DNA of 64,000 nucleotides from Bradyrhizobium sp. CCGE-LA001 (GCF_000296215.2 NZ_CP013949.1:1605501-1669500); one strand, 5' to 3'. Positions 15,817 to 24,974 are shown, counted from the stretch's first letter. Notes: generated by a model not told the origin, from the letters alone. Translations and numbers: made by a program.

Positions 15817-16868
15817 AACCGTTCGACTATGTCAGGCCTGCTACGGTCAGCGAGGCCGTTGCCGCCGCGGCCCAGCCGGGCGCCGTCTATCTCGCCGCCG
15901 GCACCAATCTGCTCGATCTGATGAAGGGCAATATCAGTCGCCCGGATCGTCTCGTCGACGTCACGCATCTCGAAGGCCTCGACCGGATCGAGCGCCTCGC
16001 CGACGGCGGCGTGCGTATCGGCGCGCTCGTCAGCAACGCCGACCTCGCGCATGACCCGGATTTTGCCAAGTCATATCCTGCGGTCGCCGAAGCGCTGCTC
16101 TCCGGTGCCTCCGCGCAATTGCGCAACGCCGCGACGGTCGGTGGCAATCTCCTGCAACGGACGCGCTGCGCCTATTTCTACGACACCGCCAGCCGCTGTA
16201 ACAAACGCGAGGCCGGCAGCGGCTGCGACGTCCGCGAGGGCGAGAACCGTGGCCATGCCGTGCTGGGCTGGAGCGAGAGCTGCATCGCCACGCACCCTTC
16301 CGACTTCTGCGTGCCGCTAGTCGCACTCGACGCCATTGTCGAGATCGAAGGCAGGAACGGCGGGCGCGAGATCGCGCTCGACGAGCTGCATCGTCTGCCC
16401 GGCGATACGCCTGAGCGGGAGTCCGCGCTCGAACCCGGCGACCTCATTGTCGCGGTGCGCCTGCCCCCGACCGCGCGCGACTTTGCGGCGCATGCGCGTT
16501 ATCTCAAGGTTCGCGAACGAACCTCCTACGCCTTTGCAATCGTCTCGGCCGCGGCCGCATTGCGGATCGAGAATGGCAAGATCGCAGAGGCGCGCCTCGC
16601 GCTCGGTGGCGTCGCCGCAAAGCCCTGGCGGGCCCGCGCCGCGGAGGAGGTGCTCAGGAACGTCGCGCCGACGGCCGAGGCCTTCCAGGAAGCCGCCTGG
16701 CGCGCGCTGACGGATGCAAAACCGTCCGGCGACAATGCCTTCAAGATCGAGCTGGCGCGCCGCATCGTGGTGCGTGCACTGACCCTTGCCGCAGCCGGAA
16801 CGCCCGCACGCTTGCCGGCGCTGCCGGCCTCTCCTTTTGCCGCGATCCCTGGAGCCATCCATGCCTGA
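15813..16868 (+). CDS. molybdenum hydroxylase FAD subunit with extra 4Fe-4S cysteines (PaoB/YagS type)
   Basis: A 351-residue subunit starting at the ATG at 15813, four bases inside the previous gene. FAD-binding signatures are YLAAGTNLLDLMK (26-38) and TVGGNLLQRTRC (108-119). Between the FAD motifs it carries a loop with C119, C129, C138 and C157 (RTRCAYFYD, RCNKREAGSGC, SESCIAT), as in PaoB and 4-hydroxybenzoyl-CoA reductase beta subunits, where these residues bind an additional [4Fe-4S] cluster. The C-terminal CO_deh_flav_C domain (about 230-345) is present. It links the 2Fe-2S clusters to the external acceptor. Confidence 0.93.
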   Translation: MKPFDYVRPATVSEAVAAAAQPGAVYLAAGTNLLDLMKGNISRPDRLVDVTHLEGLDRIERLADGGVRIGALVSNADLAHDPDFAKSYPAVAEALLSGASAQLRNAATVGGNLLQRTRCAYFYDTASRCNKREAGSGCDVREGENRGHAVLGWSESCIATHPSDFCVPLVALDAIVEIEGRNGGREIALDELHRLPGDTPERESALEPGDLIVAVRLPPTARDFAAHARYLKVRERTSYAFAIVSAAAALRIENGKIAEARLALGGVAAKPWRARAAEEVLRNVAPTAEAFQEAAWRALTDAKPSGDNAFKIELARRIVVRALTLAAAGTPARLPALPASPFAAIPGAIHA

Positions 16869-19116
16869 GCTCAACCTGACCAGCGCGCCCGCCCATCTGC
16901 GCCACGGCTCGAACATCGGCCAGCCGCTGACCCGCCGCGACGGCATCCTCAAGGTCAAGGGGCAGGCGACTTACGCCGCCGACAACCATCCGCCCGGCAT
17001 GCTGTTTGCGGTGATGGTCGTATCGAGCATCGCCCGCGGCCGTGTGGCCTCGCTCGATGTCGAGGCCGCAAAACGCCATCCCGGCGTCGTCGACGTCATG
17101 ACGCCCGACCACAAGCCGCAGCTTGCGATCGATCCGGAGATCAAGACCAACCCGTTCGTGTTCCGGATGGAGGCGTTGCAGAGCCATGAGGTCCGCTATG
17201 CCAATCAGCCGATCGCGGTCGTGATTGCCGAGACGCTGGAGGCGGCGACCGAAGGCGCCGCGCTTCTGGCACCGCGCTATGACGTGCTTCCCGCGCTGGT
17301 CGGCCTCGATGCCGGCGAAAGCTTCGTGCCATCAGCGGTTGGTGTCGGCAATCCTGCGGAGCATCACCACGGCGATATCGAGGCAGGCCTTGCCTCGGCC
17401 GAGAAGCGGATCGATGCAGTTTACGAGACGCCGCCGCAATATCACAATGCAATGGAGCCGCATGCGATCGTGGCTCATTGGGATGGCGACAAGCTGTCCG
17501 TGGACATGCCGACCCAGGGATTGAAGCTGTCGCTCGCGCGCATCGCCGAGTTGTTCGGCATCGCCCACGACAACATCCATATCCGCAGCCCCTTCCTTGG
17601 TGGTGGCTTCGGTTCGAAGGGGCTCATGGGCGGTCCGCCGGTGCTCGGCATCATGGCCGCCAAGCTGGTCGGCAGACCGGTCAAGCTCGTGCTGCGCCGT
17701 GAGCAGATGTACGGGCCGGTTGGCCATCGCGCACCGACGCGTCAGCGCTTGCGCATCGGCGCCGACGGCGAGGGACGTCTGACCGCGCTCGATCACCATG
17801 CCAGAACCGTGTCGAGCACGTTCGACGATTTCTTCGAACCGGCAGCGGATGCCTCGCACACGCTCTATGCGGCGCCTGCGATCCGCACCTCGCATGACGC
17901 GGTGCGCGTCAATACTGGCACGCCGCTGTTCATGCGCGCGCCGGGCGAGGCAACCGGCTCGATCGCGCTCGAAAGCGCAATTGACGAGATGGCCTTTGCC
18001 TGCGGCATGGATCCGCTGGCCTTCCGCTTTAAGAACTACGCCGAGGTCGAGCCGATCACCGGAAAGCCGTTTTCGTCAAAGGCGCTGCGTGCCTGCTACG
18101 AGCAGGGCGCCGCGCGCTTCGGCTGGGCCAAGCGCCCGCTGCAGCCGCGGCAGATGCGCGACGATGCCGGCTTTCTGGTCGGCTGGGGCATGGGCACTGC
18201 GACCTTCCCGGCGCTGATGTTCCAGGCCGAGGCGCGCGCGGCGCTCCGTCGTGACGGCTCCGGTGTCATGGAGATCGGCGCGCATGACATGGGGCAGGGC
18301 GCCTGGACGGCACTGGCCCAGATCGCAGCGGACCAGCTCGGGCTCGATATCGACCGCGTCGCGTTCAAGGCCGGCTCGTCCGATCTGCCCGACGCGGGCA
18401 TTGCCGGCGGCTCGGCCCACACGGCAACGGCGGGTGCTGCGATCCACAGCGCCGGTGCGGCCGTGATCGCGAAGCTCGCCGATCTCGCCACCAATGACGA
18501 GCGCTCGCCGCTATTCGGCGCCGGCAATGCCGGCGTGATCGCGCGCGACGGCAGGCTGCTGCGTCGTGACGATGAAAGCCGCGGTGAGAGCTACACCGAG
18601 ATACTCGCGCGCGCGGGCGTTGCCGAGGTCGAGGCCCGCGGCACCGGCGCGCCGAACCCTGCGGCGATGGAGGAATATGCGATGCACGCCCATGGCGTGG
18701 TGTTCGCGGAGGTCAAGGTCGATCCTGAGCTCGGCCAGATCCGTGCCACCCGCATGGTCGGCGCCTTCGCGGCGGGACGCATCGTCAATCCCAGGATGGT
18801 GCAGAGCCAGCTGTTCGGCGGCATGATCTGGGGTCTGTCCTTCGCGCTGCATGAGGAGGCAATCACCGATCGTCGCACCGGCCGCATCATGAATGCCAAT
18901 CTCGGCGAGTACCACATCCCCGTGAATGCCGACGTGCCGCCGCTCGACGTGATCACCGTCGAGGAGCACGACCCGCACGTCAATGCGCTCGGGATCAAGG
19001 GCGTCGGCGAAATCGGCATCACCGGCAGCGCCGGCGCTGTCGCCAACGCGGTCTGGCATGCGACCGGCGTACGCGTCCGCCGCTTTCCGATCCGGATCGA
19101 GGAATTGTTGACCTAA
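16861..19116 (+). CDS. molybdenum hydroxylase large (Mo-MCD/MPT) subunit, PaoC-like
   Basis: A 751-residue catalytic subunit starting at 16861 and overlapping the FAD-subunit stop by eight bases. It has an N-terminal Ald_Xan_dh_C domain (about 25-135) and two molybdopterin-binding parts. FLGGGFGSKG near residues 244-253 and MGQGAWTALAQIAADQLG are cofactor loops, and GIKGVGEIGITGSAG near the C-terminus holds the catalytic glutamate conserved in this family. It probably oxidises an aldehyde or N-heterocycle; the substrate is not readable. No XdhC/MocA maturation gene is in the window. Confidence 0.93.
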   Translation: MPELNLTSAPAHLRHGSNIGQPLTRRDGILKVKGQATYAADNHPPGMLFAVMVVSSIARGRVASLDVEAAKRHPGVVDVMTPDHKPQLAIDPEIKTNPFVFRMEALQSHEVRYANQPIAVVIAETLEAATEGAALLAPRYDVLPALVGLDAGESFVPSAVGVGNPAEHHHGDIEAGLASAEKRIDAVYETPPQYHNAMEPHAIVAHWDGDKLSVDMPTQGLKLSLARIAELFGIAHDNIHIRSPFLGGGFGSKGLMGGPPVLGIMAAKLVGRPVKLVLRREQMYGPVGHRAPTRQRLRIGADGEGRLTALDHHARTVSSTFDDFFEPAADASHTLYAAPAIRTSHDAVRVNTGTPLFMRAPGEATGSIALESAIDEMAFACGMDPLAFRFKNYAEVEPITGKPFSSKALRACYEQGAARFGWAKRPLQPRQMRDDAGFLVGWGMGTATFPALMFQAEARAALRRDGSGVMEIGAHDMGQGAWTALAQIAADQLGLDIDRVAFKAGSSDLPDAGIAGGSAHTATAGAAIHSAGAAVIAKLADLATNDERSPLFGAGNAGVIARDGRLLRRDDESRGESYTEILARAGVAEVEARGTGAPNPAAMEEYAMHAHGVVFAEVKVDPELGQIRATRMVGAFAAGRIVNPRMVQSQLFGGMIWGLSFALHEEAITDRRTGRIMNANLGEYHIPVNADVPPLDVITVEEHDPHVNALGIKGVGEIGITGSAGAVANAVWHATGVRVRRFPIRIEELLT

Positions 19117-19189
19117 GCGTTGAGACGGCAGGCCGGGCGTGGCTTCCTCGCCCCGCCTCCGTAACACTCCGGGTGGGATCGATCGCGCT

Positions 19190-19738
19190 TCAGAACGTCG
19201 GCGGCGTGCAGGCCGAGATCACTTCGCACGGCTTGCCGCCGACGCAGCGAAAGCGATGCGGGCGCCGGCTCTCGAAATAATAGGCATCGCCCGGGTTGAG
19301 GATGCGCCGTTCGTCCTCGACGGTGACTTCCAGCTTGCCGGAGATCACGATACCGCCTTCCTCGCCGTCATGGACCAGGTGGACGCGTCCGGTGTCGCTG
19401 CCGGGCTCGTAGCGCTCCTTCAGGATCTGCAGGCTGCGGCCGAACAGATTATCGCCAATCTGGCGGTAGGAGATCGGCTTCTTGCCGACTTCGGTCAGCT
19501 CTTCGGCACGGTAGAAGATCTTGCGCCTCGACTCCGGCTCCAGCGCGAAAAACTCGGCGAGCCCCATGGGGATGCCGTCGAGGATGCGCTTGAGCGCGCC
19601 GACCGACGGGTTCATCTGGTTGGATTCGATCAGCGAGATCGTCGAATTGGTGACGCCGGCACGCTTGGCCAATTCCCGCTGCGACAGCTTGTGACGCGCC
19701 CGGATGAATCGCAGCCGTCCGCCGATGTCGACGCTCAT
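19190..19738 (-). CDS. XRE-cupin transcriptional regulator, PuuR-like
   Basis: A 182-residue two-domain protein. The N-terminal HTH_3 (GGRLRFIRARHKLSQRELAK, then VTNSTISLIESN) is followed by a C-terminal cupin barrel with VHDGEEGGIVISGKLEVTV and PGDAYYFESRRPHRFR. This architecture is shared with PuuR and other regulators of polyamine and amino-acid catabolism. It is divergent from the omega-aminotransferase gene, its most likely target. The cupin metal pattern is reduced (H..GEE rather than HxH), suggesting ligand sensing rather than catalysis. Confidence 0.9.
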   Translation of the reverse strand: MSVDIGGRLRFIRARHKLSQRELAKRAGVTNSTISLIESNQMNPSVGALKRILDGIPMGLAEFFALEPESRRKIFYRAEELTEVGKKPISYRQIGDNLFGRSLQILKERYEPGSDTGRVHLVHDGEEGGIVISGKLEVTVEDERRILNPGDAYYFESRRPHRFRCVGGKPCEVISACTPPTF

Positions 19739-19774
19739 GTCCTAGTCCTAGCCCTGATCCGGTGTTGCAGGTGT

Positions 19775-19789
19775 TGCGGATCGCGCAAA
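19775..19789. promoter_or_regulatory. short inverted repeat in the divergent regulator/aminotransferase spacer
   Basis: TTGCG (19775-19779) and CGCAA (19785-19789) flank GATCG. Just before it GGTGTTGC occurs twice in tandem (19762-19778). It is a possible binding site for the adjacent XRE-cupin regulator, though the arms are only five bases. Confidence 0.3.
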
Positions 19790-19898
19790 TATGGACCGGC
19801 AGCCCCAGCGGAATCAATGGCTTGCAGGCCACTAGAAAAGGACTTGTTGCGCATCTGAAGCCGTGCCTCTGCTAGGTCGTCAGCAAAGGAGCGCGGCC

Positions 19899-21227
19899 GT
19901 GACCCTTCATCAGATTCCGAACACTATCAAGACCGACTCGTTCTGGATGCCGTTCACGGCCAACCGGCAGTTCAAGAAGGCGCCGCGCCTGTTCTCCTCG
20001 GCCGAGGGCATGCACTACACCACCGTCGACGGCCGCAAGGTCATCGACGGCTCCGCCGGCCTCTGGTGCGTCAATGCCGGCCATGGCCGCAAGCAGATCG
20101 CCGCCGCGGTCGAGCGCCAGCTGATGACGCTGGACTTCGCCCCCTCGTTCCAGATGGGCCATCCGCTCGCCTTCGATTTCGCTGAGCGCCTTGCCGAGAT
20201 CGCGCCGAAGGGCCTTGATCGCGTCTTCTTCACCAACTCCGGCTCCGAATCGGTCGACACCGCGCTGAAGATCGCGCTCGCCTATCACCGCGCCAACGGC
20301 CAGGCGAGCCGTACCCGCCTGATCGGCCGCGAGCGCGGCTATCACGGTGTCGGCTTCGGCGGCACTTCGGTCGGCGGCATGGTCGCCAACCGCCGCGCTT
20401 TCACCACGCTGCTGCCGGGCGTCGACCACATCCGTCACACCCACGACCTCACCCGCAACGCCTTCGCCAAGGACCAGCCCGAGCATGGCGCCGAGCTCGC
20501 CGACGATCTCGAGCGTCTGGTGGCCTTGCACGGTGCCGAGACCATCGCCGCGGTGATCGTCGAGCCGGTGCCGGGTTCGACTGCAGTCCTGCCGCCGCCG
20601 AAAGGCTATCTCAACCGCCTGCGCGAGATCTGCGACAAGCACGGCATCCTCCTGATCTTCGACGAGGTCATCACCGGCTTCGGCCGCCTCGGCACCCCGT
20701 TCGCCGCCGATTTCTTCGGAGTCACGCCGGACCTGATGACGACCGCCAAGGGCATCACCAACGGCACCATTCCCTGCGGCGCGGTGTTCGCGAGCCGCAA
20801 GGTGCATGACGGCCTGATGGTCGGCCCCGAGAACCAGATGGAGCTGTTCCACGGCTACACCTATTCGGCGCATCCGACCGCCTGCGCCGCCGGCATCGCG
20901 ACGCTCGACATCTACAAGGACGAAGGCCTGCTCACGCGCGGTGCGTCGATTGCCGAATACTGGCGCGATGGCCTGCATTCGCTCAAAGGCCTGCCGAACG
21001 TCGTCGACATCCGCAATTGCGGCCTGATGGGCGCGGTCGAACTCGCGCCGCGCGACGGCGTCGTCGGCGCCCGCGGCTACGACGTCATGGTCGACTGCTT
21101 CAACACCGGCCTTTACCTGCGCATGAGCGGCGACAGCTTCGCGATGTCGCCTCCGCTCATCGTTGAAAAGAGCCACATCGACCAGATGGTTGCGATCCTC
21201 GGCGACGCCATCAAGAAGGTGGCCTGA
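19899..21227 (+). CDS. class III omega-aminotransferase, beta-alanine:pyruvate type
   Basis: A 442-residue PLP enzyme of the aspartate-aminotransferase superfamily, fold type I, class III. The start is the GTG at 19899, preceded by AAAGGAG. The N-terminus (DSFWMPFTANRQFKKAPRLF, then AGLWCVNAGHG) is characteristic of omega-amino acid:pyruvate aminotransferases. VFFTNSGSESVDTALK contacts the phosphate, LLIFDEVITGFGR supplies the PLP-nitrogen aspartate, and MTTAKGITNG carries the Schiff-base lysine. It likely moves the terminal amino group of beta-alanine or similar omega-amino acids to pyruvate. It is followed 71 bases later by dadA. Confidence 0.9.
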   Translation: MTLHQIPNTIKTDSFWMPFTANRQFKKAPRLFSSAEGMHYTTVDGRKVIDGSAGLWCVNAGHGRKQIAAAVERQLMTLDFAPSFQMGHPLAFDFAERLAEIAPKGLDRVFFTNSGSESVDTALKIALAYHRANGQASRTRLIGRERGYHGVGFGGTSVGGMVANRRAFTTLLPGVDHIRHTHDLTRNAFAKDQPEHGAELADDLERLVALHGAETIAAVIVEPVPGSTAVLPPPKGYLNRLREICDKHGILLIFDEVITGFGRLGTPFAADFFGVTPDLMTTAKGITNGTIPCGAVFASRKVHDGLMVGPENQMELFHGYTYSAHPTACAAGIATLDIYKDEGLLTRGASIAEYWRDGLHSLKGLPNVVDIRNCGLMGAVELAPRDGVVGARGYDVMVDCFNTGLYLRMSGDSFAMSPPLIVEKSHIDQMVAILGDAIKKVA

Positions 21228-21298
21228 CAATTGCTCTCGCCGTTGCGGAGTATTGTTCTTGCAGCGGCGAGCGCGATGCCGCGGGAGTCTGACGAAGC

Positions 21299-22564
21299 GT
21301 GAAAGTCCTGATCCTCGGCAGCGGTGTCATCGGTGTCACCTCTGCCTACTACCTCGCACGTGCCGGCCATGAAGTGACGGTCGTTGACCGGCAGCCGGAG
21401 CCGGCGCTGGAGACCTCCTTCGCCAATGCCGGCGAGGTCTCGCCGGGCTACTCCTCGCCCTGGGCCGGCCCTGGCGTGCCGGTGAAGGCCATCAAATGGC
21501 TCTTGATGAAGCATGGCCCCCTCGTGGTGCGGCCGAAGCTCGATCCCGTCATGTGGGTCTGGCTGCTCAAGATGCTGCGTAACTGCACCAGGGCGCGCTA
21601 TGCAGTGAACAAGAGCCGGATGATTCCGATCGCGGAATACAGCCGCGACTCCCTGCGTGACCTGCGCCGCGACATCGGCATTCAATATGACGAGCGCGCG
21701 CAGGGCACGCTCCAGCTGTTCCGCTACCAGGCGCAGCTCGACGGCACGGCCGAGGACATCGCCGTGCTCAAGCAGTATGGCGTCCCGTTCGAGGTGCTGA
21801 GCCGCGAGGGCTGCATCGCGGCCGAGCCGGCCCTGGGCGGTGTGAAGGAGAAGTTCGTCGGCGGGCTGCGCCTGCCGCAGGACGAGACGGGCGACTGCCA
21901 CATGTTCACGCAGGCACTGGCCAAGAACGCCGAAGCACTCGGCGTGAAGTTCATGTTCAATACCGGGATCGACCGCATCGTCACCGACGGCGCGCGGGTC
22001 AGCGGTGTTGCGACCAGCGCCGGCCTGCTGCAGGCCGACGCTTACGTGCTCGCGCTCGGTAGCTGGTCCTCGCGCCTCTTGGCGCCGCTCGGCATCTCGC
22101 TGCCGGTCTATCCGGTGAAGGGCTATTCGATCACGGTGCCGATCAAGGACGCCTCGGGTGCGCCGGAATCCACCGTGATGGACGAGAGCTACAAGGTCGC
22201 GATCACGCGCCTCGGCAACCGCATCCGCGTCGGCGGCACCGCCGAAATCTCGGGCTATTCGGACAAGCTCTACGACGCACGCCGCGCCACGCTCGATCAT
22301 TCGTTGACCGATCTGTTCCCGCGCGGCGGCGATCTCTCCAAAGCCACCTTCTGGAGCGGCCTGCGTCCGATGACGCCGGACGGCCCGCCCGTGATCGGCC
22401 CGACGCACTACGCCAACCTCCACCTCAACACCGGCCACGGCACGCTCGGCTGGACCATGTCCTGCGGCTCGGGCCGCGTGCTCGCCGACATGCTGTCCGG
22501 CAAGAAGCCGGACATTGACGTGAGTGAGCTGTCGGTGGAGCGGTACAAGCACCGGTTTGGCTAA
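21299..22564 (+). CDS. dadA: D-amino acid dehydrogenase
   Basis: A 421-residue FAD enzyme that oxidatively deaminates D-amino acids, feeding electrons to the respiratory chain. It starts at a GTG with MKVLILGSGVIGVTSAYYLA, whose GSGVIG is the dinucleotide-binding motif. DadA-specific stretches follow: ETSFANAGEVSPGYSSPWAG (about 41-60), and C-terminal GLRPMTPDGPPVIG and NTGHGTLGWTMSCGSG. It is associated with the inner face of the membrane in known members. With the upstream transaminase, which would make L-alanine, it suggests alanine/beta-alanine catabolism, but no alanine racemase gene is adjacent. Confidence 0.93.
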   Translation: MKVLILGSGVIGVTSAYYLARAGHEVTVVDRQPEPALETSFANAGEVSPGYSSPWAGPGVPVKAIKWLLMKHGPLVVRPKLDPVMWVWLLKMLRNCTRARYAVNKSRMIPIAEYSRDSLRDLRRDIGIQYDERAQGTLQLFRYQAQLDGTAEDIAVLKQYGVPFEVLSREGCIAAEPALGGVKEKFVGGLRLPQDETGDCHMFTQALAKNAEALGVKFMFNTGIDRIVTDGARVSGVATSAGLLQADAYVLALGSWSSRLLAPLGISLPVYPVKGYSITVPIKDASGAPESTVMDESYKVAITRLGNRIRVGGTAEISGYSDKLYDARRATLDHSLTDLFPRGGDLSKATFWSGLRPMTPDGPPVIGPTHYANLHLNTGHGTLGWTMSCGSGRVLADMLSGKKPDIDVSELSVERYKHRFG

Positions 22565-22575
22565 GACTCTCTCCG

Positions 22576-22663
22576 CGTCATTGCGAGGAGCCCTTGCGAC
22601 GAAGCAATCCAGACTATCTCGACGGAGAGAATCTGGATTGCTTCGCTGCGCTCGCAATGATGG
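22576..22663. repeat. dispersed palindromic repeat, family A copy 2
   Basis: It starts CGTCATTGCGAGGAG and ends with GCGCTCGCAATGATGG, with inner GCAATCCAGA...TCTGGATTGC. It lies 12 bases after the dadA stop and before the 3' end of the convergent cupin-HTH gene, where it could act as a transcript-end hairpin. Confidence 0.85.
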
Positions 22664-22713
22664 TATGGAGACGTCGCGGATGTCTTCTGCGGCACGGCGT
22701 TTGCTGAGCGCCT

Positions 22714-23379
22714 TCAGCCCGCTCCCGTCACGCAATTCACCCAGAGCACCACGGCCTTCGCATCCTCAGCCGGGTTCGAAAAGCGATGCGGCCTGCGGCT
22801 CGCGAACCGGAAGCTGTCGCCGATCTTCAGTGACCACGTCTCGTTGTCCACCGTCAGCATCATCTCGCCTTCGAGCACGAGACCGGCCTCTTCGCCGTCA
22901 TGGGTGTAGAGTTCGTCGCCGGTGGAGCCGCCGGGGGCGAGATGCACGAGGAACAGGTTGAGCTTGTTGTCGGCGCTCGCCGGGCTCAGCAATTGCTTGG
23001 ACACGCCGGTGCGCCAGAGTTTCAGTTCGGGCCGCTGAGGTGCGCGCGTCACCACCTGGTTGGATCCGCCATCGGCGCTCGGGCTTGCGCCGAACAGCGC
23101 GGCGATGCCGACGCCGAACACGTCGGCGAGCGTTGCCAGCACCCGGAGCGAGGGTGATGACAACCCGCGCTCGATCTGGCTGAGGAAGCCGATTGACAGC
23201 GAGGTGCGCGCGGCGACCGTTTCCAGCGAGAATTGCCTGACGCGCCTGATATCCCTGATGCGGCGGCCGACCGCGATATCCATCGCGGGCTCCTTGGCTT
23301 TGGCGACGGCCTTGGTTCTGGCCTGCGGCTTCGCCGGCTTTGCGGCGGCCGGTTTGCGCATTCTTTTGCCACCGCTCAC
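22714..23379 (-). CDS. XRE-cupin transcriptional regulator
   Basis: A 221-residue regulator. A Lys/Ala/Pro-rich leader (about 1-32) precedes the HTH (RRIRDIRRVRQFSLETVAAR, then LSIGFLSQIERGLSSPS). The C-terminal cupin contains YTHDGEEAGLVLEGEMMLTV and GDSFRFASRRPHRF. The 23379 start is a GTG; an internal ATG at 23283 has a strong AAGGAG site and would remove the leader, so the true N-terminus is uncertain. It is divergent from the ABC importer operon, with two palindromes between them, and probably regulates it. Confidence 0.88.
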   Translation of the reverse strand: MSGGKRMRKPAAAKPAKPQARTKAVAKAKEPAMDIAVGRRIRDIRRVRQFSLETVAARTSLSIGFLSQIERGLSSPSLRVLATLADVFGVGIAALFGASPSADGGSNQVVTRAPQRPELKLWRTGVSKQLLSPASADNKLNLFLVHLAPGGSTGDELYTHDGEEAGLVLEGEMMLTVDNETWSLKIGDSFRFASRRPHRFSNPAEDAKAVVLWVNCVTGAG

Positions 23380-23393
23380 GTCAGATCGCTTCC

Positions 23394-23407
23394 TTCATGT
23401 GCATGAA
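23394..23407. promoter_or_regulatory. palindrome near regulator start, candidate operator
   Basis: TTCATG (23394-23399) and CATGAA (23402-23407) form a perfect inverted repeat with a two-base spacer, 15 bases upstream of the regulator's GTG. Confidence 0.4.
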
Positions 23408-23440
23408 AACCGCTTGCGTCATCCGCGAAAGTGTGACCAA

Positions 23441-23460
23441 ATTTTCATATTGGTGAAAAT
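23441..23460. promoter_or_regulatory. 20-bp palindrome between regulator and ABC importer, candidate operator
   Basis: ATTTTCA (23441-23447) and TGAAAAT (23454-23460) are perfect inverted arms around TATTGG. It lies in the middle of the 161-base divergent spacer, about 80 bases before the importer gene. It is a typical position and size for an XRE-dimer site. Confidence 0.5.
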
Positions 23461-23540
23461 AGGCCGAAACAGCCTGGCCCGCAACGTCTGATCCTGACAC
23501 GCGCCAGTGCCGACATCGGCCGGACCCAAAGGGGGATGCG

Positions 23541-24296
23541 ATGAAGCGTTTTGTCCAGGCCGCGGTCGCGGCACTCGCAATTGCAGTGACGCCGGCCTCG
23601 GCGCAACAGGTGCTGAAGGTCGGCTCGACGCCGACGGGCATTCCCTTCACCTTCCTCGACACCAAGACCAACACCATCCAGGGCATCATGGTCGATCTCG
23701 TCACCGAGATCGGCAAGGATGCCGGCTTCAACGTGCAGATCGAGCCGATGCAGTTCTCGGCGCTGATCCCGTCGCTGACCTCGAGCAAGATCGACATCAT
23801 CGCGGCCGCGATGTTCATCACACCGCCGCGCAAGGAGGTGGTCGACTTCTCCGACCCGATCTACACCTATGGCGAAGGCCTCGTCGTGCCGAAGAGCGAT
23901 ACCAAGGCCTATGCTACCCAGGACGATCTCAAGGGCCAGACGGTCGGCGCCCAGGTCGGCACCGCCTTCGTCGACGCGCTGAAGAAGACCGGGCTGTTCG
24001 CCGAGGTGAAGGCGTACGACACCATCCCGGACATCCTGCGCGACGTGAACACCGGGCGCCTCAAGGCCGGCTATGCCGACTATCCGATCCTCGCCTACAA
24101 TCTGAAGCAGGGCGGCTTCCCGGAGGTTCGTCTCGTCGATGGCTACAAGCCCGTCACCGTCGGCTCGGTCGGCATCGGGGTGCGCAAGGGCGAGACTGCG
24201 CTGCTCGGCAAGATCAACGCCTCGCTCGCGAAGCTGAAGGCCAACGGCACCATCGACAAGATTCTCGATAAATGGGGCCTGAAGGCGCTGGGCTGA
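23541..24296 (+). CDS. ABC importer substrate-binding protein, polar amino acid/amine type
   Basis: A 251-residue periplasmic binding protein (SBP_bac_3 family) with a signal peptide ending TPASAQQ near residue 22. Family landmarks are LKVGSTPTGIPFTFLDTKT, GIMVDLVTEIGKDAGF, the IDIIAAAMFITPPRKEVVDF loop and the C-terminal RKGETALLGKINASLAKLK and DKILDKWGL. GGGGG precedes the ATG. The GIPFTF rather than YPPF pattern hints at an unusual ligand. It is the first gene of an importer operon whose last gene is an amine-oxidase-like flavoprotein. Confidence 0.92.
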   Translation: MKRFVQAAVAALAIAVTPASAQQVLKVGSTPTGIPFTFLDTKTNTIQGIMVDLVTEIGKDAGFNVQIEPMQFSALIPSLTSSKIDIIAAAMFITPPRKEVVDFSDPIYTYGEGLVVPKSDTKAYATQDDLKGQTVGAQVGTAFVDALKKTGLFAEVKAYDTIPDILRDVNTGRLKAGYADYPILAYNLKQGGFPEVRLVDGYKPVTVGSVGIGVRKGETALLGKINASLAKLKANGTIDKILDKWGLKALG

Positions 24297-24320
24297 TCAA
24301 GGCACATCGAAGGCCTGCCG

Positions 24321-24974
24321 ATGAAAGGCTTCTGGCACGACGCCGCCGAGTTCTTCCCGATCCTGATGAACGGCGTCGCGCTGACGATCGTCGTCACGAT
24401 CGGCTCGCTTCTGCTGTCGACGGTGCTGGGCCTCGTCTGGGCGATGATGCGGGTCTCCGGCATCAAGGCGTTGTCGATGCTCAGCGCCAGCCTGATCAAC
24501 GTGATCCGCGGCATCCCGATCATCGTGCTGTTGTTCTACCTCTATTTCGTGATGCCGGAGCTTGGCGTCACGCTGTCGGCCCTGCAGGCCGCGATCCTCG
24601 GGCTCGGCATCGCCTATTCGGCCTATCAGGCCGAGAATTTCCGCGCCGGCATCGAGGCGATCGACAAGGGACAGATCGAGGCGGCGCAGTCGATCGGCAT
24701 GGGCTGGTGGCTCACCATGCGCCGCGTGGTGCTGCCGCAGGCGGTCCGCATCGTGCTGCCGCCTTACGGCAACGTCATGATCATGATGCTGAAGGATTCC
24801 TCGCAAGCGTCGACCATCACGGTGGCCGAGCTGGCGCTGCAAGGCAAGCTGATCGCCTCCTCGACCTTCAAGAACACCAGCGTGTTCACCCTAGTGGCGC
24901 TGATGTATCTCACCATGAGCATCCCGCTGATCCTGCTGGTCCGTCACTTCGAGAAGCGGGCCGGCAAGCGATGA
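24321..24974 (+). CDS. ABC importer permease, polar amino acid type
   Basis: A 217-residue inner-membrane subunit of the HisM/GlnP (HEQ) family with five hydrophobic segments. The N-terminal MKGFWHDAAEFFPILMNGVA and the first long membrane span fit the family. The EAA coupling loop is read as AAQSIGMGWWLTMRRVVLPQ, followed by RIVLPPYGN. One permease gene is present, so a homodimer is expected. Its stop overlaps the ATG of the ATPase gene (ATGA). Confidence 0.93.
   Translation: MKGFWHDAAEFFPILMNGVALTIVVTIGSLLLSTVLGLVWAMMRVSGIKALSMLSASLINVIRGIPIIVLLFYLYFVMPELGVTLSALQAAILGLGIAYSAYQAENFRAGIEAIDKGQIEAAQSIGMGWWLTMRRVVLPQAVRIVLPPYGNVMIMMLKDSSQASTITVAELALQGKLIASSTFKNTSVFTLVALMYLTMSIPLILLVRHFEKRAGKR

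Noticed and set aside
21113..22735. 540-codon minus-strand open frame
   Set aside because: Shadow of dadA that also runs through the family A repeat.
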